A DNA stretch of 64,000 nucleotides. It comes from Pseudomonadota bacterium (GTDB lineage Bacteria; Pseudomonadota; Gammaproteobacteria; Steroidobacterales; Steroidobacteraceae). Position numbers and translations under genes: made by a program. Positions 1 to 8,017 of this stretch are shown here, one piece after another. The notes under the pieces were generated by a model. The model worked only from the letters and a program-made list of their open reading frames with translations, was not told the origin of the DNA and searched no databases. Numbering within the stretch: position 1 is the stretch's first letter; each line of letters begins with the position of its first letter. The DNA lies in assembly GCA_018240525.1 (NCBI GenBank), contig JAFEFN010000005.1, forward strand, positions 186,001-250,000, in the 5' to 3' direction.

Positions 1-934
1 CCGCGCCGAAGCCCTTCTGCTGGCGCCGCGCCAGCTCGTGCCCCGGGTGCCCCGGCAAGCCCGGGTACCACACGCGGTTCACCGGCTCGGCCCCGTCCAG
101 CCACTCGGCGAGTGCCTGGGCATTGCGGCCGTGGTGCTCCAGGCGCGCGTGCAGGGTGCGGATGCCCCGCAGCGTGAGGTAGCTGTCGAAGGGGGCGCCG
201 GTCAATCCCAGGCAGTTGGCCCACCAGGTGAGCTGCTCGTGCAGGGCCGCATCCCGGGCCACCACCGCCCCGCCGACCACGTCCGAGTGCCCGTTCAGGT
301 ACTTGGTGGTGGAGTGCACCACGAGGTCTGCCCCGAGGGTGAGCGGCAGCTGCCAGCCCGGGGAGAGGAAGGTGTTGTCCACGACGGTGATCGCCCCGGC
401 GGCGCGCCCGAGCGCCGCGCACGCGGCGATGTCGGTGATGCGCAGCAGCGGGTTGCTCGGGGTCTCGATCCACAGCAGGTCTGCCGGGGTGGCCAGGGCG
501 GCGCGCAGGGCGGCCGCATCGCCGAAGTCCACGAATTCCACGCGGCGCTCGCCGCGGCGGCGCCAGGCGTCGAACAGGCGGTAGGTGCCGCCGTAGCAGT
601 CGTGCGGGGCGACGATGCGGCCGCCGGCCGGCACCAGGTAGCCGGTGACCGTGACCGCGGCCATGCCGCTGGCGGTGACCACCGCCCCGGCCCCCTGCTC
701 GAGGTCGGCCAGCGCGTTCGCCAGCAGGTCGCGCGTCGGGTTGCCCGAGCGGGTGTAGTCGTACTGGCGCTTCTCGCCAAAGCCCTTGAAGGCGAAGGTG
801 GAGGTCAGGTGCAGCGGCGGCACGACGCAACCGGTCGGGTCGTCGCACTCGATGCCGGCACGCACCGCCCGCGTGGTCTCGCTCAGCGAGGTGTTGGCGG
901 CCACGGGGGGCAGACGGCTGGGGGACTTGCTCAC
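1..934 (-). CDS. metB: Cystathionine gamma-synthase (C-terminus cut by window edge)
   Basis: PLP enzyme of the Cys/Met metabolism family that joins an activated homoserine to cysteine to form cystathionine, in the cytosol. Visible landmarks are the N-terminal YDYTRSGNPTRD stretch and the PLP-lysine region reading DLVVHSTTKYLNGHSDVVGG, which is typical of MetB/MetC-type enzymes. The start is GTG at 934: it has GGAG about ten bases upstream, an in-frame stop lies further upstream, and no other start codon fits between. A SAM-I riboswitch sits 125 nt upstream, so methionine-pathway control by SAM is expected. About 311 codons are present; the end lies outside the window. O-succinylhomoserine sulfhydrylase (MetZ) or cystathionine beta-lyase are the alternatives, less likely from the motif wording. 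Confidence 0.88.
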   Translation of the reverse strand, partial: MSKSPSRLPPVAANTSLSETTRAVRAGIECDDPTGCVVPPLHLTSTFAFKGFGEKRQYDYTRSGNPTRDLLANALADLEQGAGAVVTASGMAAVTVTGYLVPAGGRIVAPHDCYGGTYRLFDAWRRRGERRVEFVDFGDAAALRAALATPADLLWIETPSNPLLRITDIAACAALGRAAGAITVVDNTFLSPGWQLPLTLGADLVVHSTTKYLNGHSDVVGGAVVARDAALHEQLTWWANCLGLTGAPFDSYLTLRGIRTLHARLEHHGRNAQALAEWLDGAEPVNRVWYPGLPGHPGHELARRQQKGFGA

Positions 935-1058
935 GGACTCACTCCACTCATGACTGGCACGGTCTCACCGGTCATCCTGAGGGAGCGCACCGGCCGCGAA
1001 GGACTCGCCGCCGATATGTCGCGTCCATCCTCCCGGCACCGGAAGGCCACGCAGACCG

Positions 1059-1169
1059 CTCATCTGTCGACGCTGGCAGCGTCGCAGGACGTAGCACCTT
1101 TCCAGGGTGGTTAGTCCTGGCGGTTGCCCCGGCGTCTTTGGGCCTGAACCCTCAGCCGGTCTCGATGAG
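1059..1169 (-). ncRNA. SAM-I (S-box) riboswitch in the metB leader
   Basis: Read on the minus strand, the leader has every core S-box element in order. The P1 5' strand is CTCATC (1169-1164), followed by GAGACCGGCTGAGGG and a GGCCC. Then come GGCAACC, a stem pairing CCAGG with CCTGG, and AGGTGCTA followed by TCCTGC. The last helix pairs GACGCTG-type strands, and the P1 3' strand is GATGAG (1064-1059). The P1 strands are exactly complementary. Downstream there is no hairpin followed by a U-run before the GTG start, so control is more likely translational than by termination, though this is inference. Confidence 0.92.
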
Positions 1170-1177
1170 TGGCGGTG

Positions 1178-1206
1178 AGTGTAGGGGTCGGACCGGGGCG
1201 ATGCAA
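1178..1206 (-). promoter_or_regulatory. metB: Sigma70-like promoter of the metB riboswitch leader
   Basis: Minus-strand TTGCAT (1206-1201) and TACACT (1183-1178) are separated by exactly 17 bases. The predicted start site falls at about 1171, directly in front of the first base of the riboswitch P1 helix. That fit between promoter and aptamer makes the call stronger than the hexamers alone. Confidence 0.65.
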
Positions 1207-1261
1207 GCACCGGGAGCGCCCGCGCCGCCGCGGCCGGGGACGGCCGTGACGGGCGTCGCCC

Positions 1262-1813
1262 TCAGCTGGCGTGCGGGGTGGCCCCGCCGGAGCGGCGGTC
1301 GGCCTCGGCAGCCTCGGCATTCTTGCCGCGGGCGCGCAGGGACTCGGCGATCAGGTGCCAGGCGGAGGACTGCGCGGCCGGGTCCCCGGTGGCCAGGGCC
1401 AGCGCCTTGCGGCCCATGGCCTCGGCCTGCGCGGGGTTGTTCTCCCCCAGGCGGATGCGGCCGAGCTCGGTCCACAGCAGCGGATTGTCCGGCTCGATGC
1501 GCAGCGCCCGCTCGAGCGTCGCCGCGGCGCCCGCATAATCGCCGCTGCCCGACTGCTGGTGCGCCTGCGTGACGAGGGCCTGGGAGGCGCTGCTCAGGCG
1601 AAACTGCTTCGGGGGCGGCGTGTAGGGTTTCTCCCCCGGCGGCACGGGGATCGCCTCGGACGGGCTCGCAGGCGTTCCCGGTGCCGGGGTCCCGGGCTTT
1701 CCCGGCGCCGGGTGGCCGGCGGCCGGGGGCGGGAAGCTCGGCGGCGAGCGCGTCAGGGCGCAGCCGGAAAGCAGCAGCAGGGCAAGGCAGCCGGCGCGAA
1801 GGCGGGTGGGCAT
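1262..1813 (-). CDS. TPR lipoprotein, probable LpoP-like activator of PBP1B
   Basis: 183-residue lipoprotein. A short signal peptide ends in the lipobox LLSGC (Cys18), followed by a proline-rich, probably disordered linker of about 50 residues and then two or three TPR-type helix pairs (segments starting near QALVTQAHQQ and LLWTELGRIRL). It starts 37 nt after the stop of mrcB on the same strand. In Pseudomonas a TPR lipoprotein of this layout, LpoP, is encoded beside the PBP1B gene and activates it. The same architecture and position suggest the same job here, with the linker spanning the periplasm from the outer membrane. Homology is inferred from layout and not from alignment. Confidence 0.72.
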   Translation of the reverse strand: MPTRLRAGCLALLLLSGCALTRSPPSFPPPAAGHPAPGKPGTPAPGTPASPSEAIPVPPGEKPYTPPPKQFRLSSASQALVTQAHQQSGSGDYAGAAATLERALRIEPDNPLLWTELGRIRLGENNPAQAEAMGRKALALATGDPAAQSSAWHLIAESLRARGKNAEAAEADRRSGGATPHAS

Positions 1814-1850
1814 GCGCGGATGATATCGCGCGGCGGCCCGCGCCGGCCCC

Positions 1851-4064
1851 TCAGTGGCAGCCGGGTTTGAGCGGGACCTGCGTGCCGGCCGGCACGGCCA
1901 CGGCCACCAGGTCCTCCGCGCAGCCGGGCTCCCCGCGCAGGCCGCTCGCAAACTCCAGCGGCACCTCCTGCAGCCCCTCCGGCATCGGCGCCTCCCAGGC
2001 GCGCGTGCCCAGGTTGGCCATGATGCGCGCCCACACCGGCAAGGCGCCGGCGGAGCCGGTGAAGCCGGTGGGCTCGTTGTCGTCGTAGCCGACCCACACC
2101 ACCACCAGGTGGGCACCGGAGAAGCCGGCGAACCAGCTGTCACGGTAGTCCTGGGAGGTGCCGGACTTGCCGGCCACGGTGAGGCCCGCCGGCAGCAGCG
2201 CGCGCGCCGGCCGGCCGGTGCCGTGCTCCATCACCTGCACCATCATGCGGTCGAGCTGGTAGACGTTCTCGGGGCTCGCCACCGGGGTGACCTCGAGCGG
2301 GAAGGCCTTGACCGCCTTGCCGTCGGCGCTGATGACCGCGCGCACCGCGCGCAGCGGGTTGCGGAAGCCGCCGTTGGCGATGCCGTTGAAGAGCTGCGCG
2401 GCCTCCAGGGGCGAGACCTCGACCGCCCCCAGCAGCATCGCCGGCACCTGCACCGGCGGCTGCGGCAGGCCGAAGCGCAGCAGCGTCTGCGCCACCTTGG
2501 GCAGGCCCACGTCGAGCCCGACGCCGACGGTGGCGAGGTTGAGCGACTCGGACAGCGCGCGCACCACCGGCACCGGGCCGTGCGTCTCGTGCGTGAAGTT
2601 CTCCGGCCGCCAGTGCTTGCCGTTCTCGAGCTTCACGTCCACCGGCTCATCCTGCACCACGGTGGCGGCGGTGTAGCGACCGCTCTCGAGCGCGGCCAGG
2701 TAGACGAACGGCTTGACCAGCGAGCCCATCGAGCGGTGCGCATCGAGCGCACGGTCGAAGCCGTCGTAACCGACCTCGCGCCCGCCCACGATGGCGATGA
2801 CATCGCCGCTTTGCGGTGCGGTCACCACCACCGCGCCCTCGAGCGACTCCTTGGTCTTCCGGTGCAGCTTGTCGAGCCGGTTCAGCTCCTGGTCCAGCGC
2901 CCGCTCGCTCTCCTCCTGCGCGCGCGGCTCGAGGCTGGTGTAGATGCGCAGGCCCGCCTCGGTGAGGTCCGCCTCGCGGTAGTCGCGCCGCAGCGTGCGG
3001 CGCACGAAGTCCAGGTACGCGGGGAAATACGCCCCGGACGGACGGCTGGAGACCCCGAGCGGCCGGTGCGCGGCGGCGGCGGCCTCGGCCGGCTTGATGA
3101 CCCCCTGCTCCGCCATCACCTTCAGCACCAGGTCGCGCCGCGCACGCGCACGCTCGGGGTGGCGGCGCGGGTCGTAGTAGGAGGGTCCGCGCACGATCGC
3201 CACCAGCAGGGCGACCTCGGAAAGGTCGAGCTCGGCGAGCGGCTTGCCGAAGTAGAACTGGCTGGCGAGCCCGAAGCCATGGATGGCGCGGTCGCCATCC
3301 TGGCCGAGGAAGATCTCGTTGATGTAGGCGTTCATGAGGTCCGCCTTGGTGAAGTGCGCATCCAGCGCCAGCGCCATGAACGCCTCGCGCAGCTTGCGCG
3401 AGACGGTCTGGCGCGAGTCGAGGAAGTAGCTGCGCACCAGCTGCTGCGTGAGCGTGCTCGCGCCCTGCTCGATCTGCCCGGCCCGCGCGTTCACCCACAT
3501 CGCCCGCAGGATGCCGGCGGGATCCACGCCGTGGTGGGTGTCGAACTTGCGGTCCTCCACCGCCTTGAGCGCCGCGGGCAGGAGCGCCGGCACCTCCTCG
3601 GGGCTCACCACGATGCGGTCCTCGCCGTGGCTCGGGAAGATGCTGCCGATCAGCAGCGGCTCCAGGCGCAGCACCGGGACCTCCTGGCCGCCCGCATCGC
3701 GCAGGCCCTCGAGGCCCTTCGGCCCGGTGCTCACCTCGAGCACCCGCGCCGGCCGCACCTCGTCGGCGAAGCGCGCCGGGCGCAGCGCCACCGCCAGGTG
3801 GCTGCCGTTCCAGCGGTAGGTGCCCGGGCGGCTCGTGTCATCGGCCCGGCGGTAGTGCAGCCGCTGCAGCTCGTGCTCGAGTTCGGCGGGGCTCAGCTCC
3901 AGGCCGGCGTACAGCTCCAGGGGCGCGGCGTACACCTGCGCGGGCAGCGTCCAGCGCCGCCCCTCGAACTGGTGCACCACCAGCCGGTCCAGGTACCAGA
4001 CGTAGCCGATGCCCGCCAGGAGCAGCACCCCGGCGCCGAAGAGGAGCGGGCGCCTGATCTTCAG
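1851..4064 (-). CDS. mrcB: Penicillin-binding protein 1B (bifunctional glycosyltransferase/transpeptidase)
   Basis: Class A PBP that polymerises glycan strands and cross-links peptides at the inner membrane. An N-terminal membrane helix (VLLLAGIGYVWYL) is followed by a UB2H-like region, the GT51 domain with catalytic-Glu motif VEDRKFDTHHG, and the transpeptidase domain with SLVK (SxxK), SLN (SxN) and KSGT motifs. Start choice is unusual. The first ordinary start is GTG at 4028, which would leave only half a membrane helix and no basic flank. A CTG at 4064, overlapping the lysC-lysA stop as CTGA and preceded by GGAG at eight bases, restores MKIRRPLLFGAG plus the full helix. No ATG, GTG or TTG lies in frame nearby upstream. 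The GTG at 4028 remains the conservative alternative. Confidence 0.9.
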   Translation of the reverse strand: MKIRRPLLFGAGVLLLAGIGYVWYLDRLVVHQFEGRRWTLPAQVYAAPLELYAGLELSPAELEHELQRLHYRRADDTSRPGTYRWNGSHLAVALRPARFADEVRPARVLEVSTGPKGLEGLRDAGGQEVPVLRLEPLLIGSIFPSHGEDRIVVSPEEVPALLPAALKAVEDRKFDTHHGVDPAGILRAMWVNARAGQIEQGASTLTQQLVRSYFLDSRQTVSRKLREAFMALALDAHFTKADLMNAYINEIFLGQDGDRAIHGFGLASQFYFGKPLAELDLSEVALLVAIVRGPSYYDPRRHPERARARRDLVLKVMAEQGVIKPAEAAAAAHRPLGVSSRPSGAYFPAYLDFVRRTLRRDYREADLTEAGLRIYTSLEPRAQEESERALDQELNRLDKLHRKTKESLEGAVVVTAPQSGDVIAIVGGREVGYDGFDRALDAHRSMGSLVKPFVYLAALESGRYTAATVVQDEPVDVKLENGKHWRPENFTHETHGPVPVVRALSESLNLATVGVGLDVGLPKVAQTLLRFGLPQPPVQVPAMLLGAVEVSPLEAAQLFNGIANGGFRNPLRAVRAVISADGKAVKAFPLEVTPVASPENVYQLDRMMVQVMEHGTGRPARALLPAGLTVAGKSGTSQDYRDSWFAGFSGAHLVVVWVGYDDNEPTGFTGSAGALPVWARIMANLGTRAWEAPMPEGLQEVPLEFASGLRGEPGCAEDLVAVAVPAGTQVPLKPGCH

Positions 4065-6646
4065 AGGAACAGCTCCGGTGCCGGCTCGCGCAGGTTGTAG
4101 TGCGAGCTCATGGCATGCCCGTAGGCCCCGGCGGTGGCGATGAGGAGCACGTCGTCCTCGCGCGTGACCGGCAGCAGGCGGTCGTGGCCGAGCACGTCGG
4201 CCGACTCGCAGATCGGGCCGACGACGCTCACCAGCTCGGTCGCCGGGTCGTTGGCGCGCGTGAGGTTGGCGATCTCGTGGTAGGCGCCGTAGAGGGCCGG
4301 GCGGATGAGCGAGTTCATGCCGGTGGCCACGCCGACGAAGCGCACGCCCCCCTTGGACTTCAGCTGCGTGACCCGCGCCAACAGCACCCCGGCGGTGGCG
4401 ACGAGGTAGCGCCCCGGCTCAAGCCACACCTCCAGGTGCGGGTGCTCGGCGCGCACCGCCATGAGCAGCGTGTCCAGCTTCGCCAGGCTCACGGCCGGCT
4501 GGTCCGGCCGCTCGGGCACGCCCAGGCCGCCGCCGACGTCGATCACCTTCAGGTCCTCGAAGCCGCGCGCGGCCCCCGCCAGCACCCGCGCGGTGTGCTC
4601 CCAGCTGGTGACATCGAACACCCCGCTGCCCACGTGCGCCTGCAGGCCGGTGATGCGCGCGCCGGCCGCCTGGGCGAGACCTGCGATCATGCGCACTTCC
4701 GAGAGCGGCACGCCGAACTTGGAGCGGCTGCCGGCGGTGCGCACGTGGTCGTGGTGGCCGCGGCCGACGCCGGTGTCGATGCGCACGAAGATGTCGTGCC
4801 CGGAAAACAGCTGCGGCCAGCGCTCGAGCACGTAGGCGTTGTCGACCGTGACGCGCACGCCGGCGGTGAGCGCCCAGGCGTACTCCTCGCGCGCGGCGAA
4901 GTTGGGCGTGTAGAGGATGCGCGAGCGCTCGATGTCCGGGAACAGCTCGAGCAGGCGCTCGACCTCGGGCCGGGAGACGCACTCGAACTCGACGCCCTCG
5001 GCGCGCAGGGTGGCGAGCAGCTGCGGGTGCGGGTTGGCCTTCATCGAGTAGTGCACGCGCGAGATCGACTGCAGGCCGCGCAGCGCGCGCGCCGCGGCGC
5101 GCACTTCCTCGAGCGCATACACGTAGGCACTGCTGTGGGCGCCGAAGAGCGCGAGCAGCTCGCCGCGGCGGCGGCTCCACCAGGGCGCCGCGGCGGCGGC
5201 GGCGGCATCGGGCTTGGCGAACAGCTGGCTCCAGGTGGGCCCGAGCACCCGATCCCCGGCGACCGGGCGGATCAGCAGCTCGTGCAGCTGCTCGACCAGC
5301 CGGCTGCCCTGGCCCTCGTCGACCACGAAGGTGAAGTTCAGGTCGTTGGCCGCCTGGCTCACCAGGTGGATCTTCTGCTCCTCGAAGAACTCGAAGGCGC
5401 CGCCGAGCTGGTGCAGGATGGCGCGGATGTTGCGCCCGACCAGGCTCACCGAGGCGCACGGGCCGATCACCTGCACGCGGCACAGGCGCGAGAGCTCGGC
5501 GACCAGGTCCGCCACGCGCGCGTTGTCGAGCGAGTTGGCGGCCGGGTCGAGGGAGACGGTGACGTTGGTCTCCGAGGTGGACACCAGGTCCACCGACATG
5601 CCGTGGTGCTTGAACACCTGGAAGGCATCGGCCAGGAAGCCGACCTGGTGCCACATCCCGGGGCTCTCCATGGAGATGAGCGTCAGTCCCTTCTTGGTGC
5701 ACACCGCCTTGACCTGCGCACCGCCCTCGGCCCCTTCCGGGCCGAGCACCGTGCCTTCGAGCTGCGGCGCCTGCGTCGCGTAGACGTGCAGCGGGATGCG
5801 GTACTGGCGCGCCGGCAGGATGCAGCGCGGGTGCAGCACCTTCGCGCCGCTGGTGGCGATCTCCTGCGCCTCGTCGTAGTGCAGCGCGCGCAGCAGGCGT
5901 GCGCTCGGGGTGAAGCGCGGGTCGGCGCTGAACAGGCCCGGCACGTCGGTCCAGATCTCGAGCCTCTGCGCCTGCAGCTTGGCGGCCAGGTAGGCGGCGG
6001 AGGTGTCCGAGCCGCCGCGCCCCAGGAGCACGGTGTTGCCCTCCTCGTCGCTGGCGATGAAGCCCTGCGTGACCACGATGCCGGGCAGCCCCTGCAGATG
6101 GGCCGCGAGCAGCGCATCGGGGGCGAAGTTGCAGGTGGCGGACAGCAGGCTCGCGCGCGCCTGCGGCCCCCCCGCGCTGCGCTCGGCGCGCAGCATGGTG
6201 CGGGCGTCGGCCCAGCTCACCTCCAGGCCCTGCGCACGCAGGAAGCGCACGCCGATCTGGGTGGCCATGAGCTCCCCTGTGGCCATGACGCGGGCGCGGG
6301 TGCGCTCGCTCACCTCGCCCACCAGGGCGACCCCGGCGGCGATCTCGCGCAGCTCGGCGAGGTAGCGCTCCACCTCCTCCCCGAGGGGCACCCCGAGCTC
6401 GCTCGCAAGGCGGCGGTGGCGCTCCTCGATCGCCCGCAGCTCCACCTCCTGGGCCTGGCCGATGGCCGCATCGAGCAGCCGCTCGAGCCGGTCGGTGATG
6501 CCCGAGAGCGCCGAGTGCACCACCAGCACGCGCGCCCCGGCGGCGAGCCGGGCGGCGGCGATGGCGGCGATGTTGGTCCAGTTCGGAAGGCTCGAGACGC
6601 TGGTGCCGCCGAACTTGAGGACGATCCACACGGGGGGCGGGCTCAC
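4061..6646 (-). CDS. lysAC: Bifunctional aspartate kinase / diaminopimelate decarboxylase
   Basis: Single 861-residue chain joining the first and last enzymes of the lysine branch. The aspartate kinase domain begins at KFGGTSVSS (residues 11-19), two ACT-like regulatory segments occupy roughly residues 300-460, and the DAP decarboxylase domain follows from about 490. That last domain contains the PLP-lysine motif YSMKANPHPQL near residue 535 and the late motifs GGGLGVPE and ICESADVLG. The same fusion is known from Xanthomonadales. The product supplies lysine and draws down meso-DAP, the cross-linking amino acid of peptidoglycan. It overlaps the proposed start of mrcB, so precursor metabolism and wall polymerisation are probably co-transcribed. 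The kinase ACT region suggests feedback control by lysine and/or threonine. Confidence 0.95.
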   Translation of the reverse strand: MSPPPVWIVLKFGGTSVSSLPNWTNIAAIAAARLAAGARVLVVHSALSGITDRLERLLDAAIGQAQEVELRAIEERHRRLASELGVPLGEEVERYLAELREIAAGVALVGEVSERTRARVMATGELMATQIGVRFLRAQGLEVSWADARTMLRAERSAGGPQARASLLSATCNFAPDALLAAHLQGLPGIVVTQGFIASDEEGNTVLLGRGGSDTSAAYLAAKLQAQRLEIWTDVPGLFSADPRFTPSARLLRALHYDEAQEIATSGAKVLHPRCILPARQYRIPLHVYATQAPQLEGTVLGPEGAEGGAQVKAVCTKKGLTLISMESPGMWHQVGFLADAFQVFKHHGMSVDLVSTSETNVTVSLDPAANSLDNARVADLVAELSRLCRVQVIGPCASVSLVGRNIRAILHQLGGAFEFFEEQKIHLVSQAANDLNFTFVVDEGQGSRLVEQLHELLIRPVAGDRVLGPTWSQLFAKPDAAAAAAAPWWSRRRGELLALFGAHSSAYVYALEEVRAAARALRGLQSISRVHYSMKANPHPQLLATLRAEGVEFECVSRPEVERLLELFPDIERSRILYTPNFAAREEYAWALTAGVRVTVDNAYVLERWPQLFSGHDIFVRIDTGVGRGHHDHVRTAGSRSKFGVPLSEVRMIAGLAQAAGARITGLQAHVGSGVFDVTSWEHTARVLAGAARGFEDLKVIDVGGGLGVPERPDQPAVSLAKLDTLLMAVRAEHPHLEVWLEPGRYLVATAGVLLARVTQLKSKGGVRFVGVATGMNSLIRPALYGAYHEIANLTRANDPATELVSVVGPICESADVLGHDRLLPVTREDDVLLIATAGAYGHAMSSHYNLREPAPELFL

Positions 6647-6740
6647 TGTCTGTCTCCGGTGCCGCGGGAGCGTGCGGCGGCCTTAAAGGCGCGAGGCCTG
6701 TCCGTGGCGGAAGCGCGGGCGCGGGCGGGCACGCCCGGGC

Positions 6741-6956
6741 CTAAAGCTCGTCGTCGAAGTCTTTGAGGTCTTTCTCGAGTTTCTTGTCCGCAAGGACTTC
6801 CTCGAGCTTGCTCCAGGCCGCCTTGCCCCGCTTGCCCTGCGTGCGCACGCGCTTGTCCACGCGGTCGAGCAAACGGTCGTAATCGGTGCCGTCTTCGGGC
6901 TGACCGTTCAGGAATTCATCGTCGAGGTCGAAGCTCTCGTTGTCTCGTTCCGACAT
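6741..6956 (-). CDS. Small acidic conserved hypothetical protein
   Basis: 71 residues, strongly charged. The acidic N-terminal half (ESFDLDDEFLN) is followed by a basic patch (KRVRTQGKRGKAAW) and a helical acidic tail (LEEVLADKKLEKDLKDFDDEL). No signal peptide or membrane segment is present, so it is cytosolic. The tail pattern resembles the short PA3496-type proteins of gammaproteobacteria, but I cannot confirm this and assign no function. It has its own good promoter and stands alone between lysAC and the SAM hydroxide adenosyltransferase gene. Confidence 0.65.
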   Translation of the reverse strand: MSERDNESFDLDDEFLNGQPEDGTDYDRLLDRVDKRVRTQGKRGKAAWSKLEEVLADKKLEKDLKDFDDEL

Positions 6957-7022
6957 CTGGGGGCGTAAATCCCGAGTTAATTCAAGGAGTAACGTGCCAA
7001 AACGGCAAGCACAAGGCTGCGA

Positions 7023-7050
7023 ACTATAGCGGATTGGCGCCGGCGATCAA
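7023..7050 (-). promoter_or_regulatory. Sigma70-like promoter of the small acidic protein gene
   Basis: Minus-strand TTGATC (7050-7045) and TATAGT (7028-7023) are separated by 16 bases. The predicted start lies about 60 nt before the ATG at 6956. The -10 is one of the most AT-rich hexamers in this GC-rich neighbourhood. Confidence 0.6.
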
Positions 7051-7160
7051 CTTTTAACCACTTGTCACGTTCCAGCACCCCGGGCGCCCGCCCCCAGCCC
7101 GGGGCCGGGCCGGGCGGGGAGCCCTCCGGGAGGGGGCCGGCCGGGGCGCGCGGCGCACGC

Positions 7161-7967
7161 TCAGGGCTGGTCGGTGCGGTCGCGGACGATGACGGGGGCC
7201 CCGCGGCTGAGCCCCAGGCCCTCCGCGGCGCTGTTCTCCGCGCGGGCGATCTCGATCACGCCGAAGGAGTTCACGAGCGCCAGGTACTCCCCGGGGCGGG
7301 TGTCCGCATAGGTGCGCAGCAGCGCGAACGCGTGGTTCCCGGCGTGGATCAGCGGCAGGCGAAAGCGCTCGATGAGCGTGGCATCGATGTTGGTGATCAG
7401 GTTGCCGAAATGGTCGATGGTGATGACCACGCCGGCCACGCTGCGCGGCTCGACCGCCGGTTCATCCACCCAGGAAGGGACCAGGGTCGCGGTCACCTCG
7501 CCCAGCTCCTCGGGACGGATGCGGCCGGCGGCCAGCTCTGCGGCCACCGGGGCGAACACGTCGCGGCCGTGGAAGGTGTTGCTGGGGCGCGGCAGGCCGA
7601 GGCGTGCCAGCCCGCCGGAGCTGATGCGCACGATCAGGCTGTCGCGGGCGCGCGCCACGACCGGGGCCAGGAGGCCGTTGTCCGGGGCGACGAAGAAGTG
7701 GCCGTCGGCCTGCACCACGAGGTTGTTGCGCGAGGTGCCGACCCCGGGATCCACCACCGCCACGTGCACGGTGCCGGGCGGGAAGTAGCGGTACGCGCGC
7801 GAGATCCAGAAGCCCGCCTCGGCCGGCCAGTGCGCCACGATCTCGTGCGTGAGATCGACCACGTGCGCCGCGGGCGTGCGCCCCCAGATGACGCCCTTCA
7901 TGACGCCTACGAACGGACCCTCGGCGCCGAAGTCCGTGGTGAGGGTGATGATCCGGGCCTGGCTCAC
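7161..7967 (-). CDS. SAM hydroxide adenosyltransferase (DUF62/fluorinase-like family)
   Basis: 268-residue cytosolic enzyme of the family that hydrolyses S-adenosylmethionine to adenosine and methionine using water or hydroxide. Family motifs in order are TLTTDFG near the N-terminus, VVDPGVG, VAPDNGLL, NTFHGRDVFAP and IDHFGNLITNI. The GTG at 7967 is chosen because it places TLTTDFG about seven residues in, as in the family. It follows the transaldolase gene on the same strand after about 50 nt, and the two could share a transcript. Chlorinase or fluorinase activity is very unlikely given that most relatives hydrolyse SAM. Confidence 0.85.
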   Translation of the reverse strand: MSQARIITLTTDFGAEGPFVGVMKGVIWGRTPAAHVVDLTHEIVAHWPAEAGFWISRAYRYFPPGTVHVAVVDPGVGTSRNNLVVQADGHFFVAPDNGLLAPVVARARDSLIVRISSGGLARLGLPRPSNTFHGRDVFAPVAAELAAGRIRPEELGEVTATLVPSWVDEPAVEPRSVAGVVITIDHFGNLITNIDATLIERFRLPLIHAGNHAFALLRTYADTRPGEYLALVNSFGVIEIARAENSAAEGLGLSRGAPVIVRDRTDQP

Positions 7968-8017
7968 GCCCGCCCCTGCATGCACCGCAGCATGCACCGC
8001 CTTGCCGCCGGTGGCGC

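Noticed and set aside
1854..6766. Very long open frames on the plus strand opposite mrcB and lysAC
   Set aside because: They are antisense shadows caused by high GC at third positions; their products are Arg/His/Gln/Ala-rich without motifs, while the minus strand encodes recognisable enzymes.
7122..7134. CCCTCCGGGAGGG palindrome after the SAM hydroxide adenosyltransferase gene
   Set aside because: The loop would be a single base and no T-run follows, so terminator function is not supported.
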